Shown: positions 19,961-29,904, counted from the stretch's first letter. The stretch is DNA of 64,000 nt from Trichomonas vaginalis G3 (GCF_026262505.1 NC_067205.1:23221585-23285584), one strand, 5' to 3'. The notes: generated by a model from the letters alone, not told the origin. A program made the numbers and translations.

Positions 19961-21621
19961 ATGTCAAATGAAACAGCGTCTATGAGAGAATACAACACAA
20001 CCGACAACTCATTATGCAAGCTCTAAATAAGAACACAACAAACTTTTCAAACTATTCTAAGATATCTGAGTCATTGAAAGAAGGAAACTTAAAACTGACA
20101 ATAAAACCCTATGACAGATGAGTTTCTGTTTCAAGACAATAAGAACCATACTGTCTGTATAAATCCAACAAAAGGAACTTTAAACGAGAAACCTATAAAT
20201 GAACTTCTTTGAAAGCAGATGTTGACAACAAAGCTGACAAAGAATATGTAGACGATGCAATAGCAAAAGAAGAAGAAAGAGCTAACAATGCTTATGCAAC
20301 AAAAGAACATACTCATCCTGAACTAGCAGACAAAACATATGTTGGCAATAAAATGTCAAGTGAAGTGACAAGAGCTGAAAACGAATATTCTAAAAAGACT
20401 CATATACATTCTATATCTGATATTACAAACTTACAAGAAACATTAGAGACAAAAGCAAATAAGACTCATACACATTCTATATCTGATATTACAAACTTAC
20501 AAGAAACCTTAAACAGTAAAAGTGCCGTTGGACATACACATACATCTTCTGAAATAACAGACTTAAACGTTAGCCTTGAAAATAAAGCAGATAAAACATA
20601 TGTCAATGAAATATACCAAAGTTTAGTTGGAACAAAAAATATTGAAACTATTGTTGGTGACTTTTCTGTCAATGAAGAAAATAAATATTTTAGATGGCAG
20701 TTGGTACAGTCCTTAGAAAATGGTACACGGTATAAACTCATTCCGAAAAATAACAATGAAATGTATGTAAGCTATAAAAAGAATGATGGTACACAAGTTA
20801 AAGTTCCATTAGACAACAACTGCTACTTAAACTTATATGGAGACGAACAAAAGCAATATTTAAGAGTTTATGAAATGGCAGATATGACATTGCCTGACCC
20901 ATCTCCAGTACCATATTATTATGACTATGGTGTTGACGCACGTGTAGACCCAAAAAAGCAAACATTATATTTAGAATATTATAGATATAAAAGATATAAT
21001 GCAATAGAAAAAACGAGAATAGTATACTATTATGAAGATGACAGAAATAAATATTATAGTCAAGATTTTACCTACCCTGAAAACATAAGATTATATTATA
21101 AAAAATATTCTGACACAAACCAGAAGAAACCTGAAATAGTTGCACTATATTTTAAGTTCAAAAGAGACAATCCTATAATATCTCATATGTTTGATTTAAT
21201 GAACCCAGTAGGTTCTATTTATACATCTATGGAAGCAAGAGGTCCTCAAGTAATGTTTGGTGTTGGTGCATGGGAACAAATAGTCGACAGGTTTTTGTAT
21301 TGTGCAAACTCTTCAAAGGAAACAGGTGGAAGTAAAACGATTTCAGGTGAAAATTTACCTGCACATAGTCACTACATAGATTTAAGTACATCTCAAGCAG
21401 GTTGGCATAAGCATAAATTTTGGGATTGGTCAGCAATGACAAAAGGTAAAGGATATGATGTTAAAGACAACGTTCAGTTTGCTATAAATTGTTTCTGGGG
21501 TAACACTCAGGGAGATGGAAACCATACACATCGCGTTACAGGATATACACAAACAACGGGACAAAGTAAAGAATACATGCCACCTTACATGACAGTTTAC
21601 GCATGGTATAGAATTGCTTAG
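19961..21621 (+). pseudogene. Phage-type fibre/attachment protein with Gp10-like C-terminal domain
   Basis: The long open part (20209-21621, 470 codons) has three sections. The first is a coiled-coil/collar region with repeats of the form HTHSISDITNLQETL..KAN, the repeat style of bacteriophage tail fibres. The second is a middle Tyr/Lys-rich domain of about 200 residues. The third is a C-terminal domain starting NPVGSIYTSM, with FGVGAWEQIVDRFLYCA, several HxH pairs and the ending YMPPYMTVYAWYRIA, which matches the pattern of phage baseplate Gp10-like C-terminal domains. The 5' portion looks broken (one or two breaks). The likely role was virion attachment. It converges on the integrase, and their 3' ends meet. 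Confidence 0.8.
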
Positions 21622-22575
21622 TCGTCATTTTCAACTTCTTTAGCATATTCGTCAGGAGTTGTCTTATATTTGTTAGGAACTGTCTTTGAAAGTATACCAC
21701 CTTGAACTTGACAAGTTTGAAACGAGGTCTGGCAATAGTAGTTTTATCTTCTGCTTGCAGTGTGTACATTTTGCCATGTTTGCCTAAAACTTCATAATAT
21801 TCTCTTGTATACTTTCTTCTATTTTTACGAACACGAATGTGAGTACCTGTCGGGTTCCTATTGTTGTCATAGTCAATAGTATTTTCATATGGGTCGCGTT
21901 TAGGTATTTCTATTTTTACTTTGTCACCTTTCTGAAGTTTGAAGCCCGGCATTCTTTCTTGTTTGTCTCTTTTGACTAAATTATTAAATATATAGTCTTT
22001 CTCTAAGTCAGGGTTGTTTTTCATTTCTTCGGGGAGTGGTTTCCTAAACCTTTTTGTTTACGGTTATTGTAAATATTTAAAACTTGTCTCATCTTTGCCT
22101 GAGAGAAGTGTCTATACTTGTCGTCATATGACATTTCATTTGCTTCACCACCTTGTGGTTGGTTTAAGTCTCTTAACATTTTTATACAACCGTCAATGAC
22201 ACCAAGAGCAGAATGGTTTTGGTCGACAATGAAATATTGGTTTACATTTTTTGAACGCAGATAGTTTTTTACATCATCTGATTTGAAAGAACTTTCACAG
22301 TCAGATGTCAGTTTTGTTGGATGGTATTTGTCAACGAATATTGTCAAAGCAGTTTTCACATCTAAAATATTTTTGGACCATAATGGTATGGCTTCACAGT
22401 ATCTTGTGTTTTGACCAACAAATATTAACCAGTATGGAGGTCCATCTTCTCTATACCTCGGAATGTTTTCCAAGATATCCATAAACCAAGCATTTGGTGT
22501 TGAACTAAAGATTTTTACCATGAGTGCTTTCTTTGTCGCTTTAGAAACATAGGGGTCCTTGTTTGGATTCGTCAT
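21619..22575 (-). pseudogene. Retroviral-type integrase (DDE, rve), broken
   Basis: Minus-strand pieces show the integrase catalytic core (AWFMDILENIPRY, later KLTSDCESSF) and a C-terminal basic/chromo-like section (GDKVKIEIPKRDPY, GTHIRVRKNRRKY) typical of Maverick c-integrases, which insert the element and make the short target duplication. It is broken, with about two breaks, so A could not move with its own enzyme. Maverick B lacks this region altogether. Confidence 0.85.
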
Positions 22576-22592
22576 TTTTTATCCTATAAGAA

Positions 22593-22994
22593 ATGGGTTT
22601 ATTTGGCGCATTAGCAGGAGTTGCATCTAGATTTTTACCCGCAGTGGGAACAATAGCCAGAGGTGCATTTGGAATTGGAAGGAAGATTTTGAGTACATTA
22701 GGTATACTTAAAGAGAAAGCACAACCTATTATACAAACTGTACAGAAAGGTTGGGATGTAGCACGAGATGCAACAAATCTTATTCCAAATCCTGAAACAA
22801 GAGGAAAAGTTCAAGGATGGATGGACAATGTAGGAAGACAAGCAGGAAACTATTATAACAAAGCAAATGACTACTATAACCAAGCAGGACACTATATGGA
22901 CCAAGGTGAAAGATTCTTTAACAGAGGATATAACCATGCACAACAGTGGGTAAACAATAACCAACCTCAACCGCCTCAAACGTGGGGAATGTAA
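22593..22994 (+). CDS. Amphipathic glycine-rich protein, 133 residues
   Basis: It starts MGLFGALAGVASRFLPAVGT, a hydrophobic amphipathic helix with Gly after Met. A basic helix follows (GRKILSTLGILKEKAQPIIQ), then a Tyr/Asn/Gln-rich repeat region (NYYNKANDYYNQAGHYMDQG) and a Pro/Gln tail. The style matches the 80-residue protein at 18853 and recalls adenovirus-like internal membrane-active virion proteins, by analogy only. It diverges from the integrase across 17 bases and has the element's TTTTTA start motif (TTTTTATCCTATAAGAAATG). Confidence 0.75.
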   Translation: MGLFGALAGVASRFLPAVGTIARGAFGIGRKILSTLGILKEKAQPIIQTVQKGWDVARDATNLIPNPETRGKVQGWMDNVGRQAGNYYNKANDYYNQAGHYMDQGERFFNRGYNHAQQWVNNNQPQPPQTWGM

Positions 22995-23013
22995 AATTTT
23001 TTACTGAGATGAA

Positions 23014-23166
23014 ATGAACAATACAGCATTGAGACAAATGGGTTCAAGATGGATTTGTCGACTTCCAGCAGTTACACCACGTGTTTGTCAAGTTCTTCCT
23101 ATACCTCAGGAAGTTTTAGACCGACTTAAAAAACCTAAACAACCAGTTGAAAACAAACCAAACTAA
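23014..23166 (+). CDS. Small Maverick ORF, 50 residues
   Basis: ATG at 23014 behind TTTTTACTGAGATGAA, the same leader as the next gene. The product is MNNTALRQMGSRWICRLPAV.., basic and proline-rich, ending KPKQPVENKPN. It lies in line with the 133-residue gene before it and the broken gene after it, so it is probably part of the same late-type cluster. No family recognised. Confidence 0.5.
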   Translation: MNNTALRQMGSRWICRLPAVTPRVCQVLPIPQEVLDRLKKPKQPVENKPN

Positions 23167-23186
23167 ATTTTTTTACTGAGATGAAA

Positions 23187-23769
23187 TGACCGAAGAAGTT
23201 GAAACGGTAGATTTGACACCACAAAAAAAAGTTCAGAACCATTGTCAAAACCTGTCAAAGAACTTACAGATGAAGAGAAAAATTCAATAATAGAAAGTGC
23301 CAGGTCTGGAAATACAAACCCTAACTACAAAGTCACTTTTCATAAAAATGGAACGGCTAGTATCTCAAAAAAGAAACAGACTCTCACAAATAAAATATTG
23401 AAGTCTGAAGGAGCTTCGAGACAACAGATGGAAAAGTTTACTTCACTGACCAACAGTTCATTATAGAACATCTCATTGACTTAGAGTCGAAATATTCTAA
23501 ACTTTACAACAAACACAAAAAGTTGAAAGGAAAACAAAAACAAATGGCATATGATATTTATGAAGATGTTGACGACACAACTGTTCCTGCAGGTGAGGTA
23601 AAGCCAGAGGAACCGAAAAGTGACGAAAAACCGATAGAAGAAGAAAAACCAAAAACTGAAAGATAAACCAAAACCAAAGTTTAGTTTCCAAACTAAACCA
23701 AGTCAACCTTCATTAGCTGGTATGGGTTGGCGTCAAAGACTTATGGCAGCAGGCGGTTATGTAAAGTAA
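23187..23769 (+). pseudogene. Broken Maverick gene upstream of PolB
   Basis: It begins MTEEVETVDL behind the TTTTTACTGAGATGAA leader. It contains a Lys-rich region, a coiled-coil region (DLESKYSKLYNKHKKLKGK) and a Pro/Glu/Lys-rich section, and ends in a conserved tail (GMGWRQRL..AAGGYVK). It is broken, with about two breaks. Maverick B has the 3' part at 48022-48482. It always precedes PolB, so it might be a terminal-protein-like or replication partner, but that is only positional inference. Confidence 0.65.
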
Positions 23770-23798
23770 AGAAAAAAATATTTTTTATTTTTATAAAA

Positions 23799-25952
23799 AT
23801 GCCCCCATATAGAATGGATAGAAAATCTGCTAGAATAAAAGCAGAGTTGCAAAGATATGGTTGGAGAGTTTCGAAGAATTTTAAATATAGGAAGGGAAGA
23901 CCCATAAAAGTCTATGACAAATTGTCTGGTCTTCGCTACGAAATGGATTTGGAAACAGCACGTGCCAATTATCCAAACAGACTAGAGAGGTTAGAAGAAG
24001 AACGTCTTATGGACATGCCTTTCGATGTTAGTGAACCTCAAGTTGAAGGACACGACGGCTTTGCCAGATTCTACTGGAAACATGACGAACAATTGCATCC
24101 TTTGAGAAGGAAAAAAGGAAAAGGTGAAGACACACATGCTCCCATGGAAAGAACAAGATATGCATATGAAAAGTATCGTGAAGTTAGAAGTCAAATTACA
24201 TCTGGTCGAACCTTTACAGTAAACTTTGACGAAGGAAAGAACAAAGAAGGCTTCATGGGAGTACTTGCTGCAATTCAAGACGGAAATAAGAAAGGACACA
24301 ATCTCAGATTGACCATAACAGATTTGGATGGTCACATTTACTATGCACATGGCAATGAACAAACAGCCGCAAAACTTCTTGACGCTTTCAAGACTACAAA
24401 GAGAGAACAAATGGTTGACTCCGACTCAGACATTTTGAATGCAATTGAAGGAATTGCAAGTGTCAAGTTCGAATGGTACCAACCTAACCCTCAAGCAGTC
24501 AGACAACATGCTGGATCCTTCCCGTTCATAAATAAGTCTGACATTGACTTGACAAGGTATGGAATTTACAATTCAATTGAAACAATTGTCAATGAACCTT
24601 GCATTCTTACATGTCTCAGGAACTCTGGTCTTGTTACAGATGAGAAGATGAAGTATCTTGAGTCATGTGTGAAGACAAGGTACATTCTCAGAGGTCAATT
24701 GGCAAAAATTGCACCGTTGGCAAATGTCAATATCCGAGTCAACATACCTACAGCTAAAGGTTCTTCACATGACGACTATGTTGTTGAGTTCAATTTACCA
24801 TGGTTGAAGATTGTAATTGTCCACAACCATTTCATGTTGAACGAAAGTCTTACAAACCCATTGTTCGGAAAAGGCAAGTGCAACATTGTCAGAGCTGTAA
24901 ACATTCTTTTCGAGAAAGGTTTGTTGGAACCAATTCCAGATGACAAGCTGACAGAAACTTTTGTACCAAAAGACGAAACAAACTTTTCATTGTTAGCAAG
25001 ACCAAAAGTTGTTCCAGACAAAGTTCTAGTACAAAAGAAGTACACAGTTCCACAAGGAGTTGGTATGTTCGGATACCAACCTGAACCAGAAGAACTTCCA
25101 ATGAGGTTGCAAGAACTTCAAGATGCTATAAACAAACTTCCATTGAGACATCCAATTGACGTCAAATTGTATTGGAGAGCATCTGAGTTAGGTCAGAAGG
25201 TTTTATATGAAACAGGTTGCTTCGACGATGTTTATGAGATAACAGGAGAAGTTTCTCAGAAGATAAGAGACTCACTTGAATTTCCACAAACTGGACCAAT
25301 TGGTTGCGACAAGTTCGACTCAGATGAAAAGATATACTATGTCGACCTTAACGCCGCATACATGAGGTTTGTCCAATATATTCCGACTGGAATTCCAAAC
25401 GAAGATGGTGAGTTCCCGGGAAGGAACTATACAGTTGGAAAAGTTATACAACAACTGTATGATATTAGGAAAGCTTCAAACCCCAAACTTGCAATGACAC
25501 TCAAATTGCTTATGAATTCGACATGGGGATATTCCATTAAGAAACCTCAAGAGATGAAGAGTAAACATTATGAGAAGGTCGACAACTTTGTTGAAAGGTT
25601 TTCTCCTTTTGTTTTGAAGTACGAATTCACTCAAGGTCAAAGTGGCTTAGTAACCACATTAAAACCTATTGTCGAACATTGGTCTTACCCTCAGTTCGCA
25701 AAGGCAGTCCTTGACGAGTACAACAAATTCTTCTCCGAAGTCAAATCCAAAGTTGTGGTTTACTATGAGAACATTGACGCACTCATGACGAACGAAGAAG
25801 GATACAACAAACTCATTGAAATGGGTTTAGTCGGTGAAAAGATGGGCTGTTTTAAGCTAGATAAGGTATTTTCCGAAGTTCATGTAATATCGAAAAGGAA
25901 ATATTGGGGTATACTTGAAGACGGCACAGAAATAAAACATTGCATGAAATAA
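23799..25952 (+). CDS. polB: Protein-primed family B DNA polymerase
   Basis: A 717-residue replicative polymerase of the Polinton PolB family, which starts synthesis from a terminal protein at the element ends. The polymerase section shows motif A YYVDLNAAYM (about residue 514), motif B KLLMNSTWGYS (about 570) and the motif C region YYENIDALM (about 654). The N-terminal 450 residues hold the exonuclease/terminal-protein-interaction regions of this family, not resolved by eye. I chose the ATG at 23799 (MPPYRMDRKS) because it follows TTTTTATTTTTATAAAA and matches the start and length of the copy in Maverick B (45837-47990, about 97% identical). Confidence 0.93.
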   Translation: MPPYRMDRKSARIKAELQRYGWRVSKNFKYRKGRPIKVYDKLSGLRYEMDLETARANYPNRLERLEEERLMDMPFDVSEPQVEGHDGFARFYWKHDEQLHPLRRKKGKGEDTHAPMERTRYAYEKYREVRSQITSGRTFTVNFDEGKNKEGFMGVLAAIQDGNKKGHNLRLTITDLDGHIYYAHGNEQTAAKLLDAFKTTKREQMVDSDSDILNAIEGIASVKFEWYQPNPQAVRQHAGSFPFINKSDIDLTRYGIYNSIETIVNEPCILTCLRNSGLVTDEKMKYLESCVKTRYILRGQLAKIAPLANVNIRVNIPTAKGSSHDDYVVEFNLPWLKIVIVHNHFMLNESLTNPLFGKGKCNIVRAVNILFEKGLLEPIPDDKLTETFVPKDETNFSLLARPKVVPDKVLVQKKYTVPQGVGMFGYQPEPEELPMRLQELQDAINKLPLRHPIDVKLYWRASELGQKVLYETGCFDDVYEITGEVSQKIRDSLEFPQTGPIGCDKFDSDEKIYYVDLNAAYMRFVQYIPTGIPNEDGEFPGRNYTVGKVIQQLYDIRKASNPKLAMTLKLLMNSTWGYSIKKPQEMKSKHYEKVDNFVERFSPFVLKYEFTQGQSGLVTTLKPIVEHWSYPQFAKAVLDEYNKFFSEVKSKVVVYYENIDALMTNEEGYNKLIEMGLVGEKMGCFKLDKVFSEVHVISKRKYWGILEDGTEIKHCMK

Positions 25953-25997
25953 AAAATTTATTTTAAAAAAAGTGACATTTTTTTTATTTTATTTGAA

Positions 25998-26102
25998 ATG
26001 TACGCTGAGTTTGTTGGAGAAGACCGCTGGGAAACTTGTTTGTTAGATGAGAAATATGAAATGGCATACCATTTTAAAACAATATATTTTTACATATATT
26101 AA
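25998..26102 (+). CDS. Possible 34-residue ORF
   Basis: It starts MYAEFVGEDRWETCLLDEKY and ends just before the next ATG, overlapping it by none. It has the T-rich leader seen before other Maverick genes. No homologue is visible in B at the same position, so it may be a truncated or chance frame. Confidence 0.3.
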   Translation: MYAEFVGEDRWETCLLDEKYEMAYHFKTIYFYIY

Positions 26103-26963
26103 ATGCTTCAGGTTGAAAAACAAAGAACAAAAGTAGCAGATACAAAACCGTTAGACTATATCTTTACAAATGCTGGTAGGACTATTTCAGATGAAGAAAT
26201 TTCATCCCGAGCATACAGGTTTGACTATCCAATTCGTTGGCTTCAAAGTCCTTCAGATGCAAAGGCAATAGGATTTAGAAGAGTTTTGTTTTCAAATAGA
26301 ACTAACGCATTTATGTTCGCAGTATATTTTCATGGGCAGTATAAAGGTTCTGATGGTCTAATAGACAAATTTGACGAAATGAGAATCTTTACAGTTCGTT
26401 CAGACGAAAGTCTTGAGAAAACTCTAAATGACTTTCAAACTCAAATGAACAAATATTATTGGGAATTTCAAGAAAAATACGACTCTTTACTAAATGGAAC
26501 ATACTATCTGAAACTAGAATATGACAAGATGAACTCCACCGTTTCATTTCAAAAGATTGAAATTAACCCTCCAAGAGATACAGAGTTTTTATTTTGGAAA
26601 GTAGACAAACGTTCTTGGGCACAATTTCTTCGGTTACTAAACCAGAACGAACCATTACCACCAGATGGTCCATTTAAATTTATACTTCCACCAGCAGATT
26701 TGACAGTTTATAGAAACGTGTTTGACCCTCAAAATGTTATGTGTCATGCAAGTTTCAGTTCAAGCAACAATAGTTTTCTATGTATTGGTAAGGACTTTTA
26801 TGACTTTGCTTCTAAATTCTACGAACCACCTAGTAACAGTTTCTCTGACTTTCAAGTTTGGTTCACAACAAATGGTGTGCAACATATTATTCCATTGTAC
26901 TATGACTTTTATCTCGAATTGTCTTTCATATATAACTACGGAAAAGTGCTGAAAAAGTATTGA
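26103..26963 (+). CDS. Maverick conserved protein, 286 residues
   Basis: The whole member of a family also present as broken or partial copies at 19100-19945 and 53356-53892. It starts directly after TTTTTACATATATTAA. The N-terminal region contains TKPLDYIFTN and YRFDYPIRWL. The C-terminal third is best conserved between copies (CHASFS..NSFLC, FYEPPS.S.SDFQVWFTT, FYLELSFIYNY). The many aromatic residues and beta-type pattern suggest a folded globular or capsid-associated protein. I do not recognise the family. A GGTGAGATCTCACC palindrome follows its stop by about 20 bases. Confidence 0.75.
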   Translation: MLQVEKQRTKVADTKPLDYIFTNAGRTISDEEISSRAYRFDYPIRWLQSPSDAKAIGFRRVLFSNRTNAFMFAVYFHGQYKGSDGLIDKFDEMRIFTVRSDESLEKTLNDFQTQMNKYYWEFQEKYDSLLNGTYYLKLEYDKMNSTVSFQKIEINPPRDTEFLFWKVDKRSWAQFLRLLNQNEPLPPDGPFKFILPPADLTVYRNVFDPQNVMCHASFSSSNNSFLCIGKDFYDFASKFYEPPSNSFSDFQVWFTTNGVQHIIPLYYDFYLELSFIYNYGKVLKKY

Positions 26964-26984
26964 AAAATAATGTTTAGGTGAAGA

Positions 26985-26998
26985 GGTGAGATCTCACC
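26985..26998. terminator. GGTGAGATCTCACC palindrome after 286-residue gene
   Basis: A perfect 14-bp palindrome inside a longer run of ggtgaa/ttcacc repeats, 22 bases after a stop codon. Four other copies also follow genes (28105, 29148, 30688, 52713). A 3'-end or termination role is inferred from position only. Confidence 0.45.
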
Positions 26999-27099
26999 TG
27001 TTTTTTCACCTGTTTTCTCACCCTCTTGAATTTTCATGAAAACAATTTATTTTTGACACTTTCACAAAAAACATTAAAAAGTGAGTTAAAATGAGATGT

Positions 27100-27465
27100 T
27101 TACTGAACTGGTTGGATGTCGCCTTCACAGGTTATGTAGAATGGTTGACCAAAGAAGTGGAACAGTGCTCTGAGAATTTGTATAATTCGTGGAATTGGAC
27201 TCTCTCTGTTTGGAAGTTGTATCCATGGGCGCTTTGCAAAGAACTTGAGAAGATCTTCTTTCTTCATCTCCTTTATGTCGTCTACAGGAGTGTTTTCTGG
27301 TATTTGAATTGGAATTCCGGTTTCAATTTCGATTTTCAGCGCACCTCTTCCAGACAACCAGAAGCCGAGGGACTTGTTGGCTTTGTCCTTGCCCAAGTAC
27401 TGCTTAACAACTTCATTTATCTCTATAAGGTAAATTGCCTCATCTAATGGCTCGATGTTGTCCAT
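27100..27465 (-). CDS. Maverick cargo protein, 121 residues
   Basis: It starts MDNIEPLDEAIYLIEINEVV at 27465, immediately beside the 22-bp repeat array. The protein is a compact alpha/beta sequence with a conserved-looking LGFWLSGRGALKIEIETG segment and a hydrophobic C-terminal third. It is transcribed against the surrounding cargo genes. No family recognised and no copy is visible in B or C within the window. Confidence 0.5.
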   Translation of the reverse strand: MDNIEPLDEAIYLIEINEVVKQYLGKDKANKSLGFWLSGRGALKIEIETGIPIQIPENTPVDDIKEMKKEDLLKFFAKRPWIQLPNRESPIPRIIQILRALFHFFGQPFYITCEGDIQPVQ

Positions 27466-27471
27466 TGTACT

Positions 27472-27760
27472 GCTTCAGAACAATACTTGTACTGTTTCAG
27501 AACAATACTTGTACTGTTTCAGAACAATACTTGTACTTTTTCAGAACAATACTTGTACTTTTTCAGAACAAATTTCCCGTAAAAGCTCTCAATTTGTGAG
27601 AAAAATTTTCTGTTTCAGAACAATACTTGTACTTTTTCAGAACAATATTTGCACTGCTTCAGAACAATATTTGTACTGCTTCAGAACAATACTTGCACTG
27701 CTTCAGAACAATACTTGCACTGCTTCAGAACAATACTTGCACTGCTTCAGAACAATATCC
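27472..27760 (+). repeat. 22-bp tandem repeat (ttcagaacaatacttgtact)
   Basis: About a dozen copies at a 22-base period, with a gap of unrelated DNA at 27570-27613. Variants alternate gtact/gcact. Because 22 is not a multiple of three, the 150-codon frame through it is not evidence of coding. Confidence 0.85.
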
Positions 27761-28090
27761 GACGTCCCACCAACCGAGTCCATTCCCAAAACAGAGGAAC
27801 CTAAAGAACCACAACAGTCTCCTCAGCAACCTCAGTTCCAGCAAGTACCTCCGAATTACTACCAATTTCCACCTCAAGGTTACTACCCACCACAAGGCAT
27901 AGGCTAGCCTCCTCAGCCTATGCCTTACTTCCCCAACCCTTGGTTGTTCCAGCAAGCTCCACCCCAGCAATTCCAATTCCAATCTCAGTCCAAGAGAGAC
28001 CAAGAGTTCGAGGAAGGTCTGAACCGCTTACGCAAAGAGTATGCTACAGCTCCATTTGAGAGAAAGTTGTTCCCGGACCAAAAAAAATAA
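27761..28090 (+). pseudogene. Fragment of a Pro/Gln-rich Maverick protein gene
   Basis: Frames after the 22-bp array encode a Pro/Gln/Tyr-rich stretch (EPQQSPQQPQFQQVPPNYYQ) and, close to 28090, a charged tail (RDQEFEEGLNRLRKEYATAP, then ERKLFPDQKK). It has no start of its own and is broken. It looks like the 3' end of a larger gene whose front was replaced by the repeat array. A GGTGAGATCTCACC palindrome follows it. Confidence 0.45.
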
Positions 28091-28104
28091 TGTTTAGGTG
28101 AAGA

Positions 28105-28118
28105 GGTGAGATCTCACC
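28105..28118. terminator. GGTGAGATCTCACC palindrome, second copy
   Basis: Same palindrome and the same flanking ggtgaagag..ttttttcacctg context as at 26985, located 15 bases after the end of the Pro/Gln-rich fragment. Confidence 0.45.
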
Positions 28119-28171
28119 CGTTTTTTCACCTGTTTTCTCACCCTCTTGAATTTTCATGAATTTCCCCGAAA

Positions 28172-28226
28172 TAAAAAATAAAGTTAGTTTTATTTTATTT
28201 ATTTTTTTTATTTTTATTGTAAGAAC
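28172..28226 (+). promoter_or_regulatory. Cargo 5' module before 295-residue gene
   Basis: aaaaaataaagttagtttta followed by a T/A-rich tract leading to the ATG at 28227. The same module precedes the genes at 29978 and 31106, so it is a shared leader of the cargo genes and probably their promoter. Confidence 0.5.
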
Positions 28227-29114
28227 ATGTTAGCAACAACAGCACCAAACTCGTTAGTCATGAATCCAACATCTATGTTAGTAGAGATGAAAAGCTTTAT
28301 TCCTTCTTCATATACTTTCGAAACAGAAATCCAGAAGATAAAGCAAGAACTTTTAACAAGTAATTTAGACTGTAGTGCGAAAGATGAAACAAATGAACAG
28401 TATCTTTATGAAATGCAGGACCTCATCGACCATTTGCCTAAACTACCTGAAATTCAGCAGCAAAAACTCACTATTCCTGAATTCGACGAAATTGAAGTGA
28501 AACCAACTGACTCAGTAGAAATAAAGAAGTTCATACGAAAGGTAAATTATGAATTCCTTGGTTTTCATTGCGACATGGTTTATAAAAATATTTCTGACAT
28601 ATATAAATCTGGGGAGTTTAAGACATACGACAACTTTGTTTCATTAGTTGCAGAATGTGTATGGCAGATAAGAGATAAAGATAGAAGAGGTAAGGTATGG
28701 CATGAACAGATAAAACCAACTGCTTCAGATTTAAAGAAAACCATTGACGCTTTAGTTGTTTTAGCAGGTAAGGTTTCAATGTATAACGCAAAAATGAACC
28801 CGCAATGTTCTAAATGTAAAGCAGCAATTAGGAAATATAACTACTCCGTCAAAGAGATAGAAAGAATGAGAAACGACTATGCAGACTTAAAGAAAGAAGT
28901 AGAGAAGCCGGTTGAAAATAAAATGGACATGTCAGAATTTCTGAATAAAAACTATCCAACTGCTGACGATTTCCTTCTATCTGACGTCAAGAAGAAGTAT
29001 AAAGAAACTTTCGGCATTGTTAAAACATTCGATGTACTAAAAGAAGAAATAAAAGCTACAAAACTGTTTAAAGTCTCACGAATTCATAACGTTTACCATG
29101 TAAAACGCTTATAA
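28227..29114 (+). CDS. Maverick cargo protein, 295 residues
   Basis: A largely helical protein with a hydrophilic N-terminal region, a mid-section rich in aromatic residues (NYEFLGFHCDMVYKN) and a CSKC pair near residue 195. The helical C-terminus ends VYHVKRL; the DNA coding for that ending reappears as a loose piece at 30628-30650. It is the first of three genes that share the same 5' module and downstream palindrome. No family is recognised by eye. The neighbours with KilA-N and T5orf172 domains suggest a DNA-binding or host-interaction role, as inference only. Confidence 0.6.
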   Translation: MLATTAPNSLVMNPTSMLVEMKSFIPSSYTFETEIQKIKQELLTSNLDCSAKDETNEQYLYEMQDLIDHLPKLPEIQQQKLTIPEFDEIEVKPTDSVEIKKFIRKVNYEFLGFHCDMVYKNISDIYKSGEFKTYDNFVSLVAECVWQIRDKDRRGKVWHEQIKPTASDLKKTIDALVVLAGKVSMYNAKMNPQCSKCKAAIRKYNYSVKEIERMRNDYADLKKEVEKPVENKMDMSEFLNKNYPTADDFLLSDVKKKYKETFGIVKTFDVLKEEIKATKLFKVSRIHNVYHVKRL

Positions 29115-29147
29115 AATAACTGGGGTGAAAAATTAGGTGAGAAAATG

Positions 29148-29161
29148 GGTGAGATCTCACC
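29148..29161. terminator. GGTGAGATCTCACC palindrome, third copy
   Basis: Same palindrome 34 bases after the stop of the 295-residue gene, here with the flanking repeats in the reverse arrangement (aggtgagaaaatgggtgag.., then cttcacct). Confidence 0.45.
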
Positions 29162-29203
29162 TCTTCACCTAAAATATATTTTTGCCGAAAAAAATGACCA
29201 AAA

Positions 29204-29890
29204 ATCATGATATAACTGTTATTTTTTTACGAAGAGAACTTTAACACTTCGTCAAAAAAATCCCTGAAATCGTGAAAAAATGACCAAAAATCATGATATA
29301 ACTGTTATTTTTTTACGAAGAGAACTTTTACTCTTCGTCAAAAAAATCCCTGAAATCATGGAATTTACACCAAAAATCATGATATAACTGTTATTTTTTT
29401 ACGAAGAGAACTTTAACACTTCGTCAAAAAAATCCCTGAAATCGTGAAAAAATGACCAAAAATCATGATATAACTGTTATTTTTTTACGAAGAGAACTTT
29501 TACTCTTCGTCAAAAAAATCCCTGAAATCATGAAATTTACACCAAAAATCATGATATAACTGTTATTTTTTTACGAAGAGAACTTTAACACTTCGTCAAA
29601 AAAATCCCTGAAATCGTGAAAAAATGACCAAAAATCATGATATAACTGTTATTTTTTTACGAAGAGAACTTTAACACTTCGTCAAAAAAATCCCTGAAAT
29701 CGTGAAAAAATGACCAAAAATCATGATATAACTGTTATTTTTTTACGAAGAGAACTTTAACACTTCGTCAAAAAAATCCCTGAAATCGTGAAAAAATGAC
29801 CAAAAATCATGATATAACTGTTATTTTTTTACGAAGAGAACTTTTACTCTTCGTCAAAAAAATCCCTGAAATCGTGAAAAAATGACCAAA
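29204..29890 (+). repeat. 86-bp tandem repeat, eight copies
   Basis: Copies start every 86 bases (29204, 29290, 29376, 29462 and on to about 29806). Each holds TTTTTTTACGAAG paired with CTTCGTCAAAAAAA. Units alternate between two loop versions (tttaacactt and tttactctt); the second extends the stem by pairing GAAGAG with CTCTTC. It fills the gap between two cargo genes. Confidence 0.92.
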
Positions 29891-29904
29891 ATTCATGAAT
29901 TTCC

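Noticed and set aside
27455-27907. 150-codon frame through the 22-bp repeats
   Set aside because: The period is not a multiple of three and the frame joins repeat DNA to an unrelated Pro/Gln-rich fragment; not evidence of a gene.
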